The translations under genes and the position numbers were made by a program. Under the pieces are notes generated by a model that was not told the origin of the DNA, did not search any database, and saw only the letters and a program-made list of their open reading frames with translations. 64,000 bases of DNA from Clostridiaceae bacterium (GTDB taxonomy: Bacteria > Bacillota > Clostridia > Saccharofermentanales > DTU023): the NCBI GenBank assembly GCA_012838795.1, contig DUOO01000031.1, positions 1-64,000 on the forward strand. The letters run 5' to 3'. This document shows positions 7,552 to 16,392 of this stretch, one piece after another (positions within the stretch are counted from its first letter, which is position 1; each line of letters begins with the position of its first letter).

Positions 7552-8034
7552 TTACTCTATTTTCAACCCTTCTACCCATGCAGTAAGTTCAGCTTCACTC
7601 ACATAAGGCTTGAACACCTTCCCTTCAAGAAGCTTGGAATTCGGACAAGACGCTATCAGTTTTTTATTGGTCTCTCCCATACCGCTACCACCGGAAGTAG
7701 CAAAAGGAATAATAGTCTTATCTGTAAGGTCATAGCTCTCAAGAAAGCTGTTAATGATCGTCGGTGCAATATACCACCAAATAGGAAAACCAACAAAGAT
7801 GGTATCGTAATCATCCATCTTGTCATTATTACCGGCAATAGCAGGACGAAATAAAGGATCATTCATTTCAATACTGCTGCGTGACTGTTTATCCATCCAA
7901 TTAAGGTCTGCTTTTGTGTAAGGAACTTCCGGCTTAATCTCATAGAGATCTGCATCTAAAACTTTCGATAATGTCTTTGCTACTTTTGCGGTCACTCCGC
8001 TCGCAGAAAAATATGCAACTAATTTTTTGCCCAT
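7552..8034 (-). CDS. Flavodoxin-family protein
   Basis: A 160-residue FMN-binding protein. The N-terminal phosphate-binding loop reads YFSASGVTAKVAKTL. Downstream are the flavin-contacting FVGFPIWWYIAPTIINSFLE and the IIPFATSGGSGMG loop. This is the Flavodoxin_4 type common in Firmicutes, an electron carrier or quinone/flavin reductase rather than a classical long-chain flavodoxin. GAGG precedes the ATG. It is monocistronic with its own terminator, so it is probably regulated separately, but the sequence does not show by what. Confidence 0.88.
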   Translation of the reverse strand: MGKKLVAYFSASGVTAKVAKTLSKVLDADLYEIKPEVPYTKADLNWMDKQSRSSIEMNDPLFRPAIAGNNDKMDDYDTIFVGFPIWWYIAPTIINSFLESYDLTDKTIIPFATSGGSGMGETNKKLIASCPNSKLLEGKVFKPYVSEAELTAWVEGLKIE

Positions 8035-8152
8035 AATTAACCTCTTTCAAAATATATTTAACCTAATCTTATCAAGATTATTCGAAATGTTACAAGAAAT
8101 AACTCCAATATTCAGATGTCGTCAGAATAAATTTGATCGAAACTTCAAAATC

Positions 8153-8488
8153 TTAAAATTGATTAACTATTCCGACAAATAAAGGTAAATCAGATAAGCC
8201 TGTAATCACAAAGACAAAAGGTCTATAGAAAATAAAATCAATTTCATCTCCTAAAGGCATGCATTCTTTTTTTAGAAGCAATATCGTAAAGTTGACAGAA
8301 TTTAAACCTTTTTCATCTATCGCAACTCGACTAGCCTGTTTTGCTTCCGACAAAAATATATCTTTTTCATCCGTCAAAGGACTGAAATTGGCTGTGTCCG
8401 CTGAAAATATATCTATGATACCTAGTGCTGACAGAAACTCCTCTAAATTAATATCGGAACTAACATCAAATTTCGGTACGCTCCACAA
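8153..8488 (-). pseudogene. Serpin C-terminal fragment (relic of a serine protease inhibitor)
   Basis: The frame reads VPKFDVSSDINLEEFLSALG, IIDIFSADTANFSPLTDE, a hinge-like VAIDEKGLNSVNFTI, then FYRPFVFVITGLSDLPLFVG, which follows the last third of a serpin in order. The first 250-300 residues are missing: an in-frame stop lies directly before the TTG at 8488. The hinge, normally EEGTEAAAAT, is degenerate, so no inhibitory loop insertion would be expected. Bacterial serpins are secreted protease inhibitors in gut and cellulolytic Clostridia. I read this as a decayed copy. Confidence 0.75.
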
Positions 8489-8512
8489 TTAAGAATTAAT
8501 TAAAATTTAAAA

Positions 8513-8965
8513 CTAATAAATGATAAAATTTACGATTGTATAAGTTAAATGGCCAACTGTAAACAATAAAATCGGAATAATTGCGATTAGATTTTTCCTA
8601 TCAATTGCGTATAGTAGAAATGATAAACATGGCGTAACAGACAATCCCAAAATAACAATTGTATCTACTAAACCCTGATAGTAAGCAAACCAACTGAAAT
8701 AATACAGAAGACAACTTATTCCCGTGAATACAATCAGCGGTGTTAAACTTATTCTTTGAGTTTCGTTATTTTTCAAGCAACATAATGTTGCAATCATCAA
8801 TATCCGGAAGATAAAAGTAGCTAAATCGATCGTTTTTGAGATTGACTCCGCTCTTAAAATATCATTTGGCGCGGGAATGGACGCCCAAATAAAATTCGGT
8901 ATCATAATTAATAGGAACAACACTAATGACCAAACATCGAGACCAAATTTGTATTTCTTCAACAT
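8513..8965 (-). CDS. Small multi-pass membrane protein of unknown function
   Basis: A 150-residue protein starting MLKKYKFG at 8965, preceded by GAAAGAG. It has about five hydrophobic segments; the first ends in IPNFIWASIPAPNDILR, which resembles a motif I associate with a family of small uncharacterised Firmicute membrane proteins. There are no catalytic or transport motifs. The serpin relic begins just after its stop on the same strand. An in-frame start at 8986 would add seven residues but has no good ribosome site. Confidence 0.65.
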   Translation of the reverse strand: MLKKYKFGLDVWSLVLFLLIMIPNFIWASIPAPNDILRAESISKTIDLATFIFRILMIATLCCLKNNETQRISLTPLIVFTGISCLLYYFSWFAYYQGLVDTIVILGLSVTPCLSFLLYAIDRKNLIAIIPILLFTVGHLTYTIVNFIIY

Positions 8966-9163
8966 AATATACTCTTTCAAAATCATAATTATTAATGTCT
9001 ATCTGTCTTAGTAAGTATAAATTATTGATTATCATAATAAAATTATAATTGTGTTAATAAAACAACAAAAAATGCTGTATTATAAAAACCAATACAATTT
9101 GATCTTTATCATAAATCTTTAAACATGTTAAAAACATAATATAAAACATAAAGGGTGAAATCT

Positions 9164-10453
9164 ATGGTAAAAAAACAAACAAAGCTTTGGCTGGTAATCG
9201 TTTTATTCGGTCTGGCAGGTCAAATCGCCTGGACTGTAGAAAATATGTACTTCAACATATTTCTTTATAACACTGTTACCACTGATCCCGATGCTATCGC
9301 AACAATGGTTGGCACAAGTGCGATTGTCGCAACCGTAACAACAATTTTGATCGGAGCCTTGTCGGACAAGCTTGGTAAGAGAAAACCTTTCATGGTGTGG
9401 GGCTATATTCTCTGGGGACTGTCTACTATGAGCTTTGCTTTTATCAGTACAAATTCTATGGCGGAAATTTTTCCGAAAACCAACGACATTGTTGCCCTGA
9501 CTACATTTGCTATTATCTTTATGGATTGTGTCATGACCTTCTTCGGCTCCAGTGCCAACGATGCCGCTTTTAATGCTTATGTCACAGAAAATGCTCCTCA
9601 AAATAAAAGAACCATGATCGAAGGCTTACTCAGTGCATTTCCGCTCGTTTCCATGCTAATTATTTTCGGAGTTTTGTATCCTCTGACACAAGCAGGTAAG
9701 TGGAAAGAGTTTTTCATTTATATCAGTATCAGCATTATCTTGACGGGAATCATCGGTTTCTTTATCATTCCGCAAGACAAACTTTCACCAAGTAAAAACT
9801 TCCGTATGGCCGATGTGTTATACGGTTTCAGGCCGAATGTCTTAATCAGAAATCCTCCTCTTTTACTTGCTTTATTTCTGCTTTTGCTTGTTTCGATCGC
9901 ATTTCAGGTATATTTGCCTTACCTCTTAATTTATGTACAGCATCACCTGGCTTTTGATAACTATGTTCCACTATTGGGTATTGTCTTAATCGGTGCTTCC
10001 GTTTTCTCCGTTTTAGGTGGTCGTCTGGCTGATAAAACAGGTAAAATGAGGCTCTTTCCCTACACACTTCTTCTCAGCATGACAGGATTGGTTTTTATGT
10101 TTTTTGCCAGAAAATATTTTGTATGTGCTCTGGCCGCCCTGATTTTCATGACCGGTGCATTATTAAGCCAAAGCATCACTACCGCCATGGTCAGAGAAAA
10201 CATACCGGAAGGAATGGCCGGTCGCTTTCAAGGTGTACGCATGTTTTTCGCTGTTTTACTGCCTATGCTGATCGGTCCGTTTATCGGTGCAAGGATTATT
10301 TCCAAGCAAAGCCTGACCTACACGGACTTAGGACAAGTTAAACAAGTACCCGGTCCGGAAATATTTTTGGGTGCGGCTGCTGTTTTGCTGATCCCTCTGG
10401 CTATTTCATTAATATCGAAAAAACATATGGAGAGGAGAAGCAAGAATGAATGA
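9164..10453 (+). CDS. MFS transporter, sugar-type
   Basis: A 429-residue, 12-segment major facilitator protein. The loop between segments 2 and 3 carries GALSDKLGKRKPFMVWGY, the MFS signature, repeated weakly in the second half as GGRLADKTGKMR. The ATG at 9164 is preferred over a GTG at 9155 because AAAGGGTG sits at the correct spacing. The next gene overlaps it by 8 bases and encodes a GH2 glycosidase, so the substrate is probably a small beta-linked oligosaccharide or glycoside that is imported intact and cleaved inside. Substrate and coupling ion cannot be read from the sequence. Confidence 0.87.
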   Translation: MVKKQTKLWLVIVLFGLAGQIAWTVENMYFNIFLYNTVTTDPDAIATMVGTSAIVATVTTILIGALSDKLGKRKPFMVWGYILWGLSTMSFAFISTNSMAEIFPKTNDIVALTTFAIIFMDCVMTFFGSSANDAAFNAYVTENAPQNKRTMIEGLLSAFPLVSMLIIFGVLYPLTQAGKWKEFFIYISISIILTGIIGFFIIPQDKLSPSKNFRMADVLYGFRPNVLIRNPPLLLALFLLLLVSIAFQVYLPYLLIYVQHHLAFDNYVPLLGIVLIGASVFSVLGGRLADKTGKMRLFPYTLLLSMTGLVFMFFARKYFVCALAALIFMTGALLSQSITTAMVRENIPEGMAGRFQGVRMFFAVLLPMLIGPFIGARIISKQSLTYTDLGQVKQVPGPEIFLGAAAVLLIPLAISLISKKHMERRSKNE

Positions 10454-12404
10454 TATTCTATACACAAAATATGGTGAAAATTTATTGGAAAACATAGAAA
10501 AAAATCCTGATTATGAAATTTTTCCCGAATATCCAAGGCCACAATTGAAACGTGAAGGTTATTGGTTAAATCTGAACGGATATTGGGATTATGCGATAGA
10601 AAAATCGGACGGAAGTTTTGATCCGGTCTTAAATATTCCAATATTCTCGGAAGATATAAAAAAACCTGTCAGTGCGTATAAAAAGTTTTCAAGTCAAGGA
10701 AAAATATTGGTACCCTTTTCACCTGAAACGGCTTTATCCGGAGTAAATCGTTCTGTTAAGCCGGACGAAGTCTTATGGTACAGACGAAAATTCAGTGTCA
10801 AGTCACTTGAAAATAAAGGAAGATATATTTTACAGTTCGGTGCGGTGGATCAAACTTGCAGCGTTTTTATTAATGGAGAATATGTTGGTTCTCATAGAGA
10901 CGGATATTTACCTTTTTCTTTTGACATAAGTTCTCGGATCAACAAGTCCCGAGATGAACAAGAACTCGTTGTCGCGGTCATCGATCCGCAAGATAAAGGT
11001 CAGCTTCCCTTCGGCAAACAAAGTACAAATCCAAAAATGATTTGGTATAGGCCAAGTTCCGGAATCTGGCAAAGTGTCTGGCTCGAATCCGTTCCCGCGA
11101 CTTATCTGAAAAATGTAAAAACCACCCCTTCATTTGCCGGTTCTTCCGTCAATATAGAAATTGAATTGGATTATGTAAAATCACCTGAAATCAATTTCGC
11201 TGAAGATATATATGCTACAGTAGAATTTTTTGCCAAAGGAGAATCGCAAGGTAAACAAAATCTGAATCTTCGAGGTAAAACTAATTATATCTTAAAAGAT
11301 CGTTTCGCCTGGTCTCCGGACAATCCGTTTTTATATGACTGGACAATTAATATCTATAAAAATTCAGACAACAACTCTGCAAAAAATGATGAGCTTTTAA
11401 TTGACTCAGTCAGCGGTTATTTCGGCTTACGGGATGTGAGCATCGGTAAAGATAAGTACGGTTATCCTTGTATCTTGCTTAACGGTGAAGTCCTGCGCCA
11501 CATCGGTGTCCTCGACCAAGGATACTGGAGTGACGGACTCTATACGCCTGCAAGTGATGAGGCTTTTATTGATGACATTCTCTTCGTAAAATCTCTGGGT
11601 TACAATATGATCAGAAAGCATATCAAAATTGAGCCTCAGCGTTGGTATTATCACTGCGATCGCTTAGGTATCCTGGTCTGGCAAGATATGGTAAACGGCG
11701 GAAGCGACTATATTCGTTTCTTTGTTAATATATCCCCTTTTATCGGTCTTAATATGAAAGATACAACCGGAAAACTTTTAGGCAGATCCGGACCCAAGAG
11801 AAAAGGTATCTGTAAAAAAGACAGGATTACTATTGCCGAAAAAGGTAAATTGGCTCATTTGGAAATTATGAAAGAAGCAGTCGATGTATTATATAATCAT
11901 CCTTCAATTGTTTGCTGGGTTCCCTTTAACGAAGGCTGGGGACAATTTAACGCTTTAGAAGTGGCCAAAGAATTCCGCAGTTGGGATCAAAGTCGCTTAA
12001 TTGATCACGCAAGCGGCTGGCATGATCAGAACGGTCCGGACTTTGAAAGCAGACACAAATATTTCCTGAAATTCCGGGATAAAGCCAAGCAAAACGGCAG
12101 ACCTTTTGCCCTTAGTGAATATGGTGGCTATACTTTCACGGTACCGGATCATACCCTTGATATGGCTCAATTCGGCTATGGCACATACAAAAGCCAGACC
12201 GAATATAACGAGGCTGTGATCCGCTTGCACGAAGAACAAATCACTCAAGACAAACACTTAGCCGCTACAGTGTATACACAGCTTAGCGATGTTGAAGGCG
12301 AGTCTAACGGACTTATCACTTATGACAGGAAATATGACAAATGGTCAATTCCGCAAAATAGAAATAGGTTTATTAAAATCAATCGTGATTTACAAAAAGA
12401 ATAA
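10446..12404 (+). CDS. Glycoside hydrolase family 2 protein (beta-galactosidase/beta-glucuronidase type)
   Basis: A 652-residue cytoplasmic enzyme with no signal peptide. It has an N-terminal sugar-binding domain (LNLNGYWDYAI, then FGAVDQTCSVFINGEYVGSH), an immunoglobulin-like middle and a TIM barrel. The barrel contains HPSIVCWVPFNEGWG with the acid/base glutamate (NEG) and FALSEYGGY with the probable nucleophile glutamate. The start codon overlaps the MFS gene end by 8 bases, so the pair is translationally coupled: import followed by hydrolysis. Family 2 covers beta-galactosidases, glucuronidases and mannosidases, and I cannot choose among these. Confidence 0.87.
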   Translation: MNDILYTKYGENLLENIEKNPDYEIFPEYPRPQLKREGYWLNLNGYWDYAIEKSDGSFDPVLNIPIFSEDIKKPVSAYKKFSSQGKILVPFSPETALSGVNRSVKPDEVLWYRRKFSVKSLENKGRYILQFGAVDQTCSVFINGEYVGSHRDGYLPFSFDISSRINKSRDEQELVVAVIDPQDKGQLPFGKQSTNPKMIWYRPSSGIWQSVWLESVPATYLKNVKTTPSFAGSSVNIEIELDYVKSPEINFAEDIYATVEFFAKGESQGKQNLNLRGKTNYILKDRFAWSPDNPFLYDWTINIYKNSDNNSAKNDELLIDSVSGYFGLRDVSIGKDKYGYPCILLNGEVLRHIGVLDQGYWSDGLYTPASDEAFIDDILFVKSLGYNMIRKHIKIEPQRWYYHCDRLGILVWQDMVNGGSDYIRFFVNISPFIGLNMKDTTGKLLGRSGPKRKGICKKDRITIAEKGKLAHLEIMKEAVDVLYNHPSIVCWVPFNEGWGQFNALEVAKEFRSWDQSRLIDHASGWHDQNGPDFESRHKYFLKFRDKAKQNGRPFALSEYGGYTFTVPDHTLDMAQFGYGTYKSQTEYNEAVIRLHEEQITQDKHLAATVYTQLSDVEGESNGLITYDRKYDKWSIPQNRNRFIKINRDLQKE

Positions 12405-12426
12405 GAAAGATTATTATCATGCTTAT

Positions 12427-13125
12427 CTATTCTAATTTTTTTGAAAGTAACAGATATTCTGTATAAGCGTTCTCCAAAGCCTTCCCGTAGATACCGGTTA
12501 GCTTTCCCTGATGAACCAATGCTGCAGTTGTTCCGGCTTTACGTTTCTTAATTTCTAAATATTGTAAATACATAATGGCCTGACCTAAACTTTCATGGCC
12601 TTTCGCCACAGCCATGTATAGATGGATATAATGCTTACTGTATTTTTTAAGCCAAAGTATCTTTAAGATATCTAAAAGACCCGGATTTCCGTATGGTAGG
12701 GTTCCGTAATCAGGTAAAGTTAAGAGTACGGCGACCAGCTTTCCATGCCACCGGACTAAATGCAATAAGTCCGGGTCTATCAGATGTTGCAAAGGCTTAA
12801 ACATCGCAGTAAAAGCTTCTTTTGTAATATTCTTACCTATCGGGAAATTAACATACAGAGGCACCAAAAGCTCATAGATATCCATTATAACTTCATTGAA
12901 ATCCTTACCCTTTGCAGTTGAGAATGCATATCCTTTGCCTATAGCCTCTTTATATCTCTGTCTGAACTTTGGCGGAACTTCAGAGTCTTGTATTGCTTTT
13001 GCCGGATAATGATGTGAATAATAAGTTTTCTCTATTGTGTAACCCAGGTCACAAAGCGATTTTAAGTAACGCGGTTCCTGCCATCTTTCACCGGTAAAGG
13101 GCTTCCTTGTTAAAAGTAATATCAA
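12427..13125 (-). pseudogene. GNAT-like (YghO-type) protein, probably truncated at the 5' end
   Basis: The frame keeps a C-terminal acetyltransferase-like fold: DFNEVIMDIYELLVPLYVNF, LIDPDLLHLVRWHGKLVAVL, then a helix that would bind the cofactor. Proteins of this type run to about 370 residues; only 232 are open here. The only start is a TTG with no ribosome site, and the N-terminal third is missing. A stop lies upstream in frame, shortly before the tRNA terminator. It is most likely a relic, although the remaining frame has no internal stop. Confidence 0.5.
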
Positions 13126-13177
13126 TTCAATGATCGTTTACGCAATAAAAAATGATTGTAGGATTAAATTTTAAATA

Positions 13178-13213
13178 TTAAAAAGCACTGAATACATTAG
13201 TATCAGTGCTTTT
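13178..13213 (-). terminator. Terminator of the tRNA operon
   Basis: AAAAGCACTGA (13181-13191) pairs with TCAGTGCTTTT (13203-13213). On the minus strand it is followed by TTTTTAATATTT. It begins three bases after the tRNA-Lys CCA end. Confidence 0.82.
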
Positions 13214-13215
13214 AG

Positions 13216-13291
13216 TGGTGATCCACCGGAGATTCGAACTCCGGACTCCTTGATTAAAAGTCAAGTGCTCTACCGACTGAGCTAGTGGATC
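13216..13291 (-). tRNA. tRNA-Lys (anticodon TTT)
   Basis: A complete cloverleaf read on the minus strand. The acceptor stem GATCCAC pairs with GTGGATC, the D arm is GCTCAGTCGGTAGAGC, the anticodon stem-loop is CTTGACTTTTAATCAAG and the T arm contains GTTCGAATC. The 3' CCA is encoded. Confidence 0.96.
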
Positions 13292-13293
13292 AT

Positions 13294-13368
13294 TGGCTGG
13301 GATGGCAGGATTTGAACCTACGAATGCGGGAGTCAAAGTCCCGTGCCTTACCACTTGGCTACATCCCA
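13294..13368 (-). tRNA. tRNA-Gln (anticodon TTG)
   Basis: Acceptor TGGGATG pairs with CATCCCA. The anticodon stem-loop CGGGACTTTGACTCCCG gives TTG. The T arm contains GGTTCAAATCC and CCA is encoded. Two bases separate it from tRNA-Lys. Confidence 0.96.
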
Positions 13369-13400
13369 ATATTTAGTTGTTTATTTGCATCTTTTTTATA

Positions 13401-13478
13401 TGGGGTGGAATATGGGAATCGAACCCACGACCTCCAGAGCCACAATCTGGCACTCTAACCAACTGAGCTAATTCCACC
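13401..13478 (-). tRNA. tRNA-His (anticodon GTG)
   Basis: Acceptor GTGGAAT pairs with ATTCCAC. The extra 5' G at position -1 faces C73, as expected of tRNA-His. The anticodon stem-loop CCAGATTGTGGCTCTGG gives GTG. CCA is encoded. It is first in the three-tRNA operon. Confidence 0.96.
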
Positions 13479-13521
13479 ATATTGGACCTCTTTTTATATG
13501 CCCTGTAAAAAGACATATCAG

Positions 13522-13551
13522 ATTATATGGTATGGTAAAATCTTTTGTCAA
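13522..13551 (-). promoter_or_regulatory. Sigma-A-type promoter of the tRNA operon
   Basis: On the minus strand TTGACA (13551-13546) and TATAAT (13527-13522) are both consensus hexamers separated by 18 bases. The -10 lies 44 bases upstream of tRNA-His. Confidence 0.82.
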
Positions 13552-13661
13552 GCTTTTAAGTAAATAATTGTTTTATTCTAATTGCAAAGCTAATTTCCAA
13601 TCTGAAACATATAAAGTAATATCCTTATTCGTAATTATCAACATGTTTGGCTCCTTACAAT

Positions 13662-13843
13662 TTCTTTTGTGCCAATAATGACGGCTCTGCGAAGCTACCA
13701 ACCACAGGGCCGGAAATTTTGTCACATCGGAGCCGATCCTGAGTTCTTTTGTGCCAATAATGACGGCTCTGAGAAGTAACCAACCACAGGGCCGGAAATT
13801 TTGTCACATCGGAGCCGATCCTGAGTTGTTTAGTGTCAATAAT
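13662..13843. repeat. 82-bp tandem repeat, two full copies and a short third
   Basis: Copy 1 is 13662-13743, copy 2 is 13744-13825, and 13826-13843 matches the first 18 bases of the unit with changes. The two full copies differ at three positions. The unit is clearly richer in G+C than its surroundings and contains CGGCTC and GAGCCG, which could pair as a stem, and the imperfect palindrome ATCGGAGCCGAT. It is non-coding as far as I can tell. It lies between the tRNA operon and rnfC. Confidence 0.85.
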
Positions 13844-13991
13844 AAAACAAGTTACCATGTAACCCAAAATATAAGTATATTAAATATGATCAAATCAACT
13901 ATTCGCGGCCAAATTATTGAGTTTTTTATATAAATCTGTAAGATAATTATTATTATATAATTTATAATTATTTAATATGAAAAGAGACGTT

Positions 13992-15320
13992 ATGAAAAAT
14001 AAATTATTAAAAGACTTTGAGAGTCCCGTAAAAATTAATCGAGGTGGTATAAGTTTGAATTTTGAGAAAGCAACCGCTTTTTCTGAAACTGTAATCACTT
14101 TATATCCTGATAAAGTACGTATACCTTTAAAAATGCATATAGGGGCTGAATGTGAGCCGACTGTAAAAATTCGTGATCAAGTAAAAGTTGGTCAATTAAT
14201 TGCCGATTCCAAAGCATTCGTTTCCAGTCCAATTTATGCTTCTATTTCCGGTATCGTAAAATCTATACAAATCGCTGATGAAAATAATAGCGGATCAGAA
14301 ACAACGATAATCGAGATCGAGTCAGACGGCAAAATGACTCCGTATGAAAATTTAACTGTGCCGCAAATAAATTCAAAAGAAGAATTTTTACAGGAAGTTC
14401 GTAGAAGCGGTTTAGTCGGTTTGGGCGGAGCCGGCTTTCCTGCTTCCGTTAAACTGACCCTTGAAGATGGTGAAGTAGATACATTGATTGCGAATGGAGC
14501 CGAATGCGAACCCTATATTACGGTTGATGATTATAATATGCGTCATAATCAGCAAGATATTTTGGATGCAATGAACGCAATTATGAATTGGATAGGTATA
14601 CCGAACGGCATCATTGCTATTGAGGATAATAAAATGGAAGCTGCTAACATTCTCCTGCAAAGAATAAATGACGAGCCGCAAAAATATTCCAATATTACCA
14701 TCGTCATAATGAATTCTGTTTATCCGAAAGGTATGGAAAAATTAGTTATTTATAATACCACCGGCAGAACTGTTCCCGCCGGCAAATTACCGAAAGATGT
14801 TGGTTGTGTAGTTATGAACACAACTTCTTTAGCTGAACTCGGAAAATATTTGCGAACAGGAATACCATTAGTCAGTAAATTGATTACAGTTGACGGCAGT
14901 GCCGTATCAAAACCACAGAATGTGATAGTTCCGATCGGTTCGCTCATCTCGGATCTGTTGTCTTTTGTGGGATTAAAAAGCAACCTGGATCTGGTTATGA
15001 TGGGAGGACCGATGATGGGTATTACACTCTCCAGTTTAGAAAATCCCATTCTCAAACAAAATAATGCAATTATTGCCATGTTGAAAAAAGAATTCCAATT
15101 ATCAAATGAGAGTGCCTGTATTCGCTGTGCGAAATGTATTGATGTTTGTCCTATGCGTTTACAACCGACAAATCTTGTCACTGCAATTAAGAAAAATCAA
15201 ATTGCTCAAGCTAAAGAAGATGGTTTATTGACATGTATGGAATGTGGCAGTTGTGATTATATATGTCCTGCAAAAATTCCATTAGTACAGTATTTGCGTT
15301 TCGGCAAAAGTAAAGTCTAG
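13992..15320 (+). CDS. rnfC: RnfC, electron transport complex subunit C (ferredoxin:NAD+ oxidoreductase)
   Basis: The peripheral NADH/flavin-side subunit of the Rnf complex, 442 residues. It has an N-terminal barrel-sandwich domain (PLKMHIGAECEPTVKIRDQV), the NADH/FMN-binding glycine-rich stretch GLVGLGGAGFPASVKL with NGAECEPYIT, and two [4Fe-4S] motifs, CIRCAKCIDVC (C376, C379, C382, C386) and CMECGSCDYIC (C415, C418, C421, C425). The ATG at 13992 is preferred over 13977 because AAAGAG lies at the correct spacing. It is the first gene of rnfCDGEAB, the order seen in Acetobacterium and Clostridium. Its promoter must lie between the tandem repeat and the start. Confidence 0.95.
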   Translation: MKNKLLKDFESPVKINRGGISLNFEKATAFSETVITLYPDKVRIPLKMHIGAECEPTVKIRDQVKVGQLIADSKAFVSSPIYASISGIVKSIQIADENNSGSETTIIEIESDGKMTPYENLTVPQINSKEEFLQEVRRSGLVGLGGAGFPASVKLTLEDGEVDTLIANGAECEPYITVDDYNMRHNQQDILDAMNAIMNWIGIPNGIIAIEDNKMEAANILLQRINDEPQKYSNITIVIMNSVYPKGMEKLVIYNTTGRTVPAGKLPKDVGCVVMNTTSLAELGKYLRTGIPLVSKLITVDGSAVSKPQNVIVPIGSLISDLLSFVGLKSNLDLVMMGGPMMGITLSSLENPILKQNNAIIAMLKKEFQLSNESACIRCAKCIDVCPMRLQPTNLVTAIKKNQIAQAKEDGLLTCMECGSCDYICPAKIPLVQYLRFGKSKV

Positions 15321-15350
15321 AAAAGAAGAGGTCCATTTGAGGTAAATATT

Positions 15351-16391
15351 ATGATATCCGCAAAATCACAAGAACAAAATCATTTGGTCATAGCTTCCAG
15401 TCCTCATCTGCGAAGTCCAAGAACAACTACCGCTGTGATGGGAAATGTGTTAATAGCTCTATTGCCGATTGTCATTGCTACTGCGTTCATTTACGGTTGT
15501 CGTGTGCTCTTATCCATAGCTGTCGCTGCCGCTACTGCAATATTATCGGAGCTTTTAGTCCAAAAAGCCATGAAAAAAAGACAAACAATTCAGGATCTGT
15601 CCTGCATTGTTACGGCTATAATATTAGTATTAAACTTGCCGATAGATTTTCCATTATGGCAATTAATAATCGGTACTATTTTCGCAATTATTGTTGTCAA
15701 AGCTGCTTTCGGCGGTCTCGGTCAAAATTTTGCAAATCCTGCTGTAACGACAAGAATTGTATTGGTTTCCGCTTTCGCCTCGTCTTTTGCAAAAAATACG
15801 GAACCTTTGGCCAGAGCATTACTTTTTAGTAATTCCACGCCTGATCCTGGTTTAAGTGCATCGATGGACTCCTATTCCAGTGCAACCGTTTTAGTTTTAT
15901 TAAAATCAGGGGTTACTCCTGAAAAATTACGTACTTTGCGCGATTTATTCTTAGGCATTCAAAAAACTACTGCTATTGGCGAAACATGTGCTATTGCGGT
16001 AATACTGGGCGGTTTATATTTATTATTTAAAAAGATAATTAAATGGCATATTCCGTTTTCATATATCGGAACTGTAGCTGTTCTTTCCTTCCTGTTCGGC
16101 GGATTTGATATGCAATTTATGCTTTACCATTTACTGAGTGGCGGCTTATTATTCGGTGCATTTTTTATGGCAACCGATTATTCTACCAGCCCTCTGACAA
16201 ATAAAGGTAAAATTATTTATGGTATCAGTTTGGGAATACTAACCTCAATTATTCGTTTTTGGAGTAATTTACCTGAAGGTGTCTCATTTTCTATTCTGAC
16301 AATGAACATATTGACACCTCATATTGATCGATTTACTAAAGAAAAGCCTTTCGGAGAAAATCAACAGATCAAGGATAATGACAGGTGTTAA
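15351..16391 (+). CDS. rnfD: RnfD, membrane subunit D of the Rnf complex
   Basis: A 346-residue integral membrane subunit, homologous to NqrB, with about eight to ten transmembrane segments. It opens with SSPHLRSPRTTTAVMGNVL, has FGGLGQNFANPAVTTRIVL in the core, and contains YSSATVL where RnfD carries its covalent FMN on threonine. ATDYSTSPLT near the end is also conserved. It lies 30 bases after rnfC. With RnfA, E and G it forms the ion-translocating part, which moves Na+ or H+ using electrons from reduced ferredoxin. Confidence 0.94.
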   Translation: MISAKSQEQNHLVIASSPHLRSPRTTTAVMGNVLIALLPIVIATAFIYGCRVLLSIAVAAATAILSELLVQKAMKKRQTIQDLSCIVTAIILVLNLPIDFPLWQLIIGTIFAIIVVKAAFGGLGQNFANPAVTTRIVLVSAFASSFAKNTEPLARALLFSNSTPDPGLSASMDSYSSATVLVLLKSGVTPEKLRTLRDLFLGIQKTTAIGETCAIAVILGGLYLLFKKIIKWHIPFSYIGTVAVLSFLFGGFDMQFMLYHLLSGGLLFGAFFMATDYSTSPLTNKGKIIYGISLGILTSIIRFWSNLPEGVSFSILTMNILTPHIDRFTKEKPFGENQQIKDNDRC

Positions 16392-16392
16392 T

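Noticed and set aside
9203-10067. Minus-strand frames inside the MFS gene
   Set aside because: They lie opposite a clear transporter frame, have no ribosome sites and match no family.
12398-12445. Terminator between the GH2 gene and the acetyltransferase relic
   Set aside because: The stem is short and imperfect although a T-run follows; not enough to call.
13216-13478. Prophage or island attachment site at the tRNA genes
   Set aside because: No second copy of a tRNA 3' end and no integrase were seen in the window.
13662-13843. CRISPR array
   Set aside because: The 82-bp units are contiguous with no variable spacers, and there are only two full copies and no cas genes.
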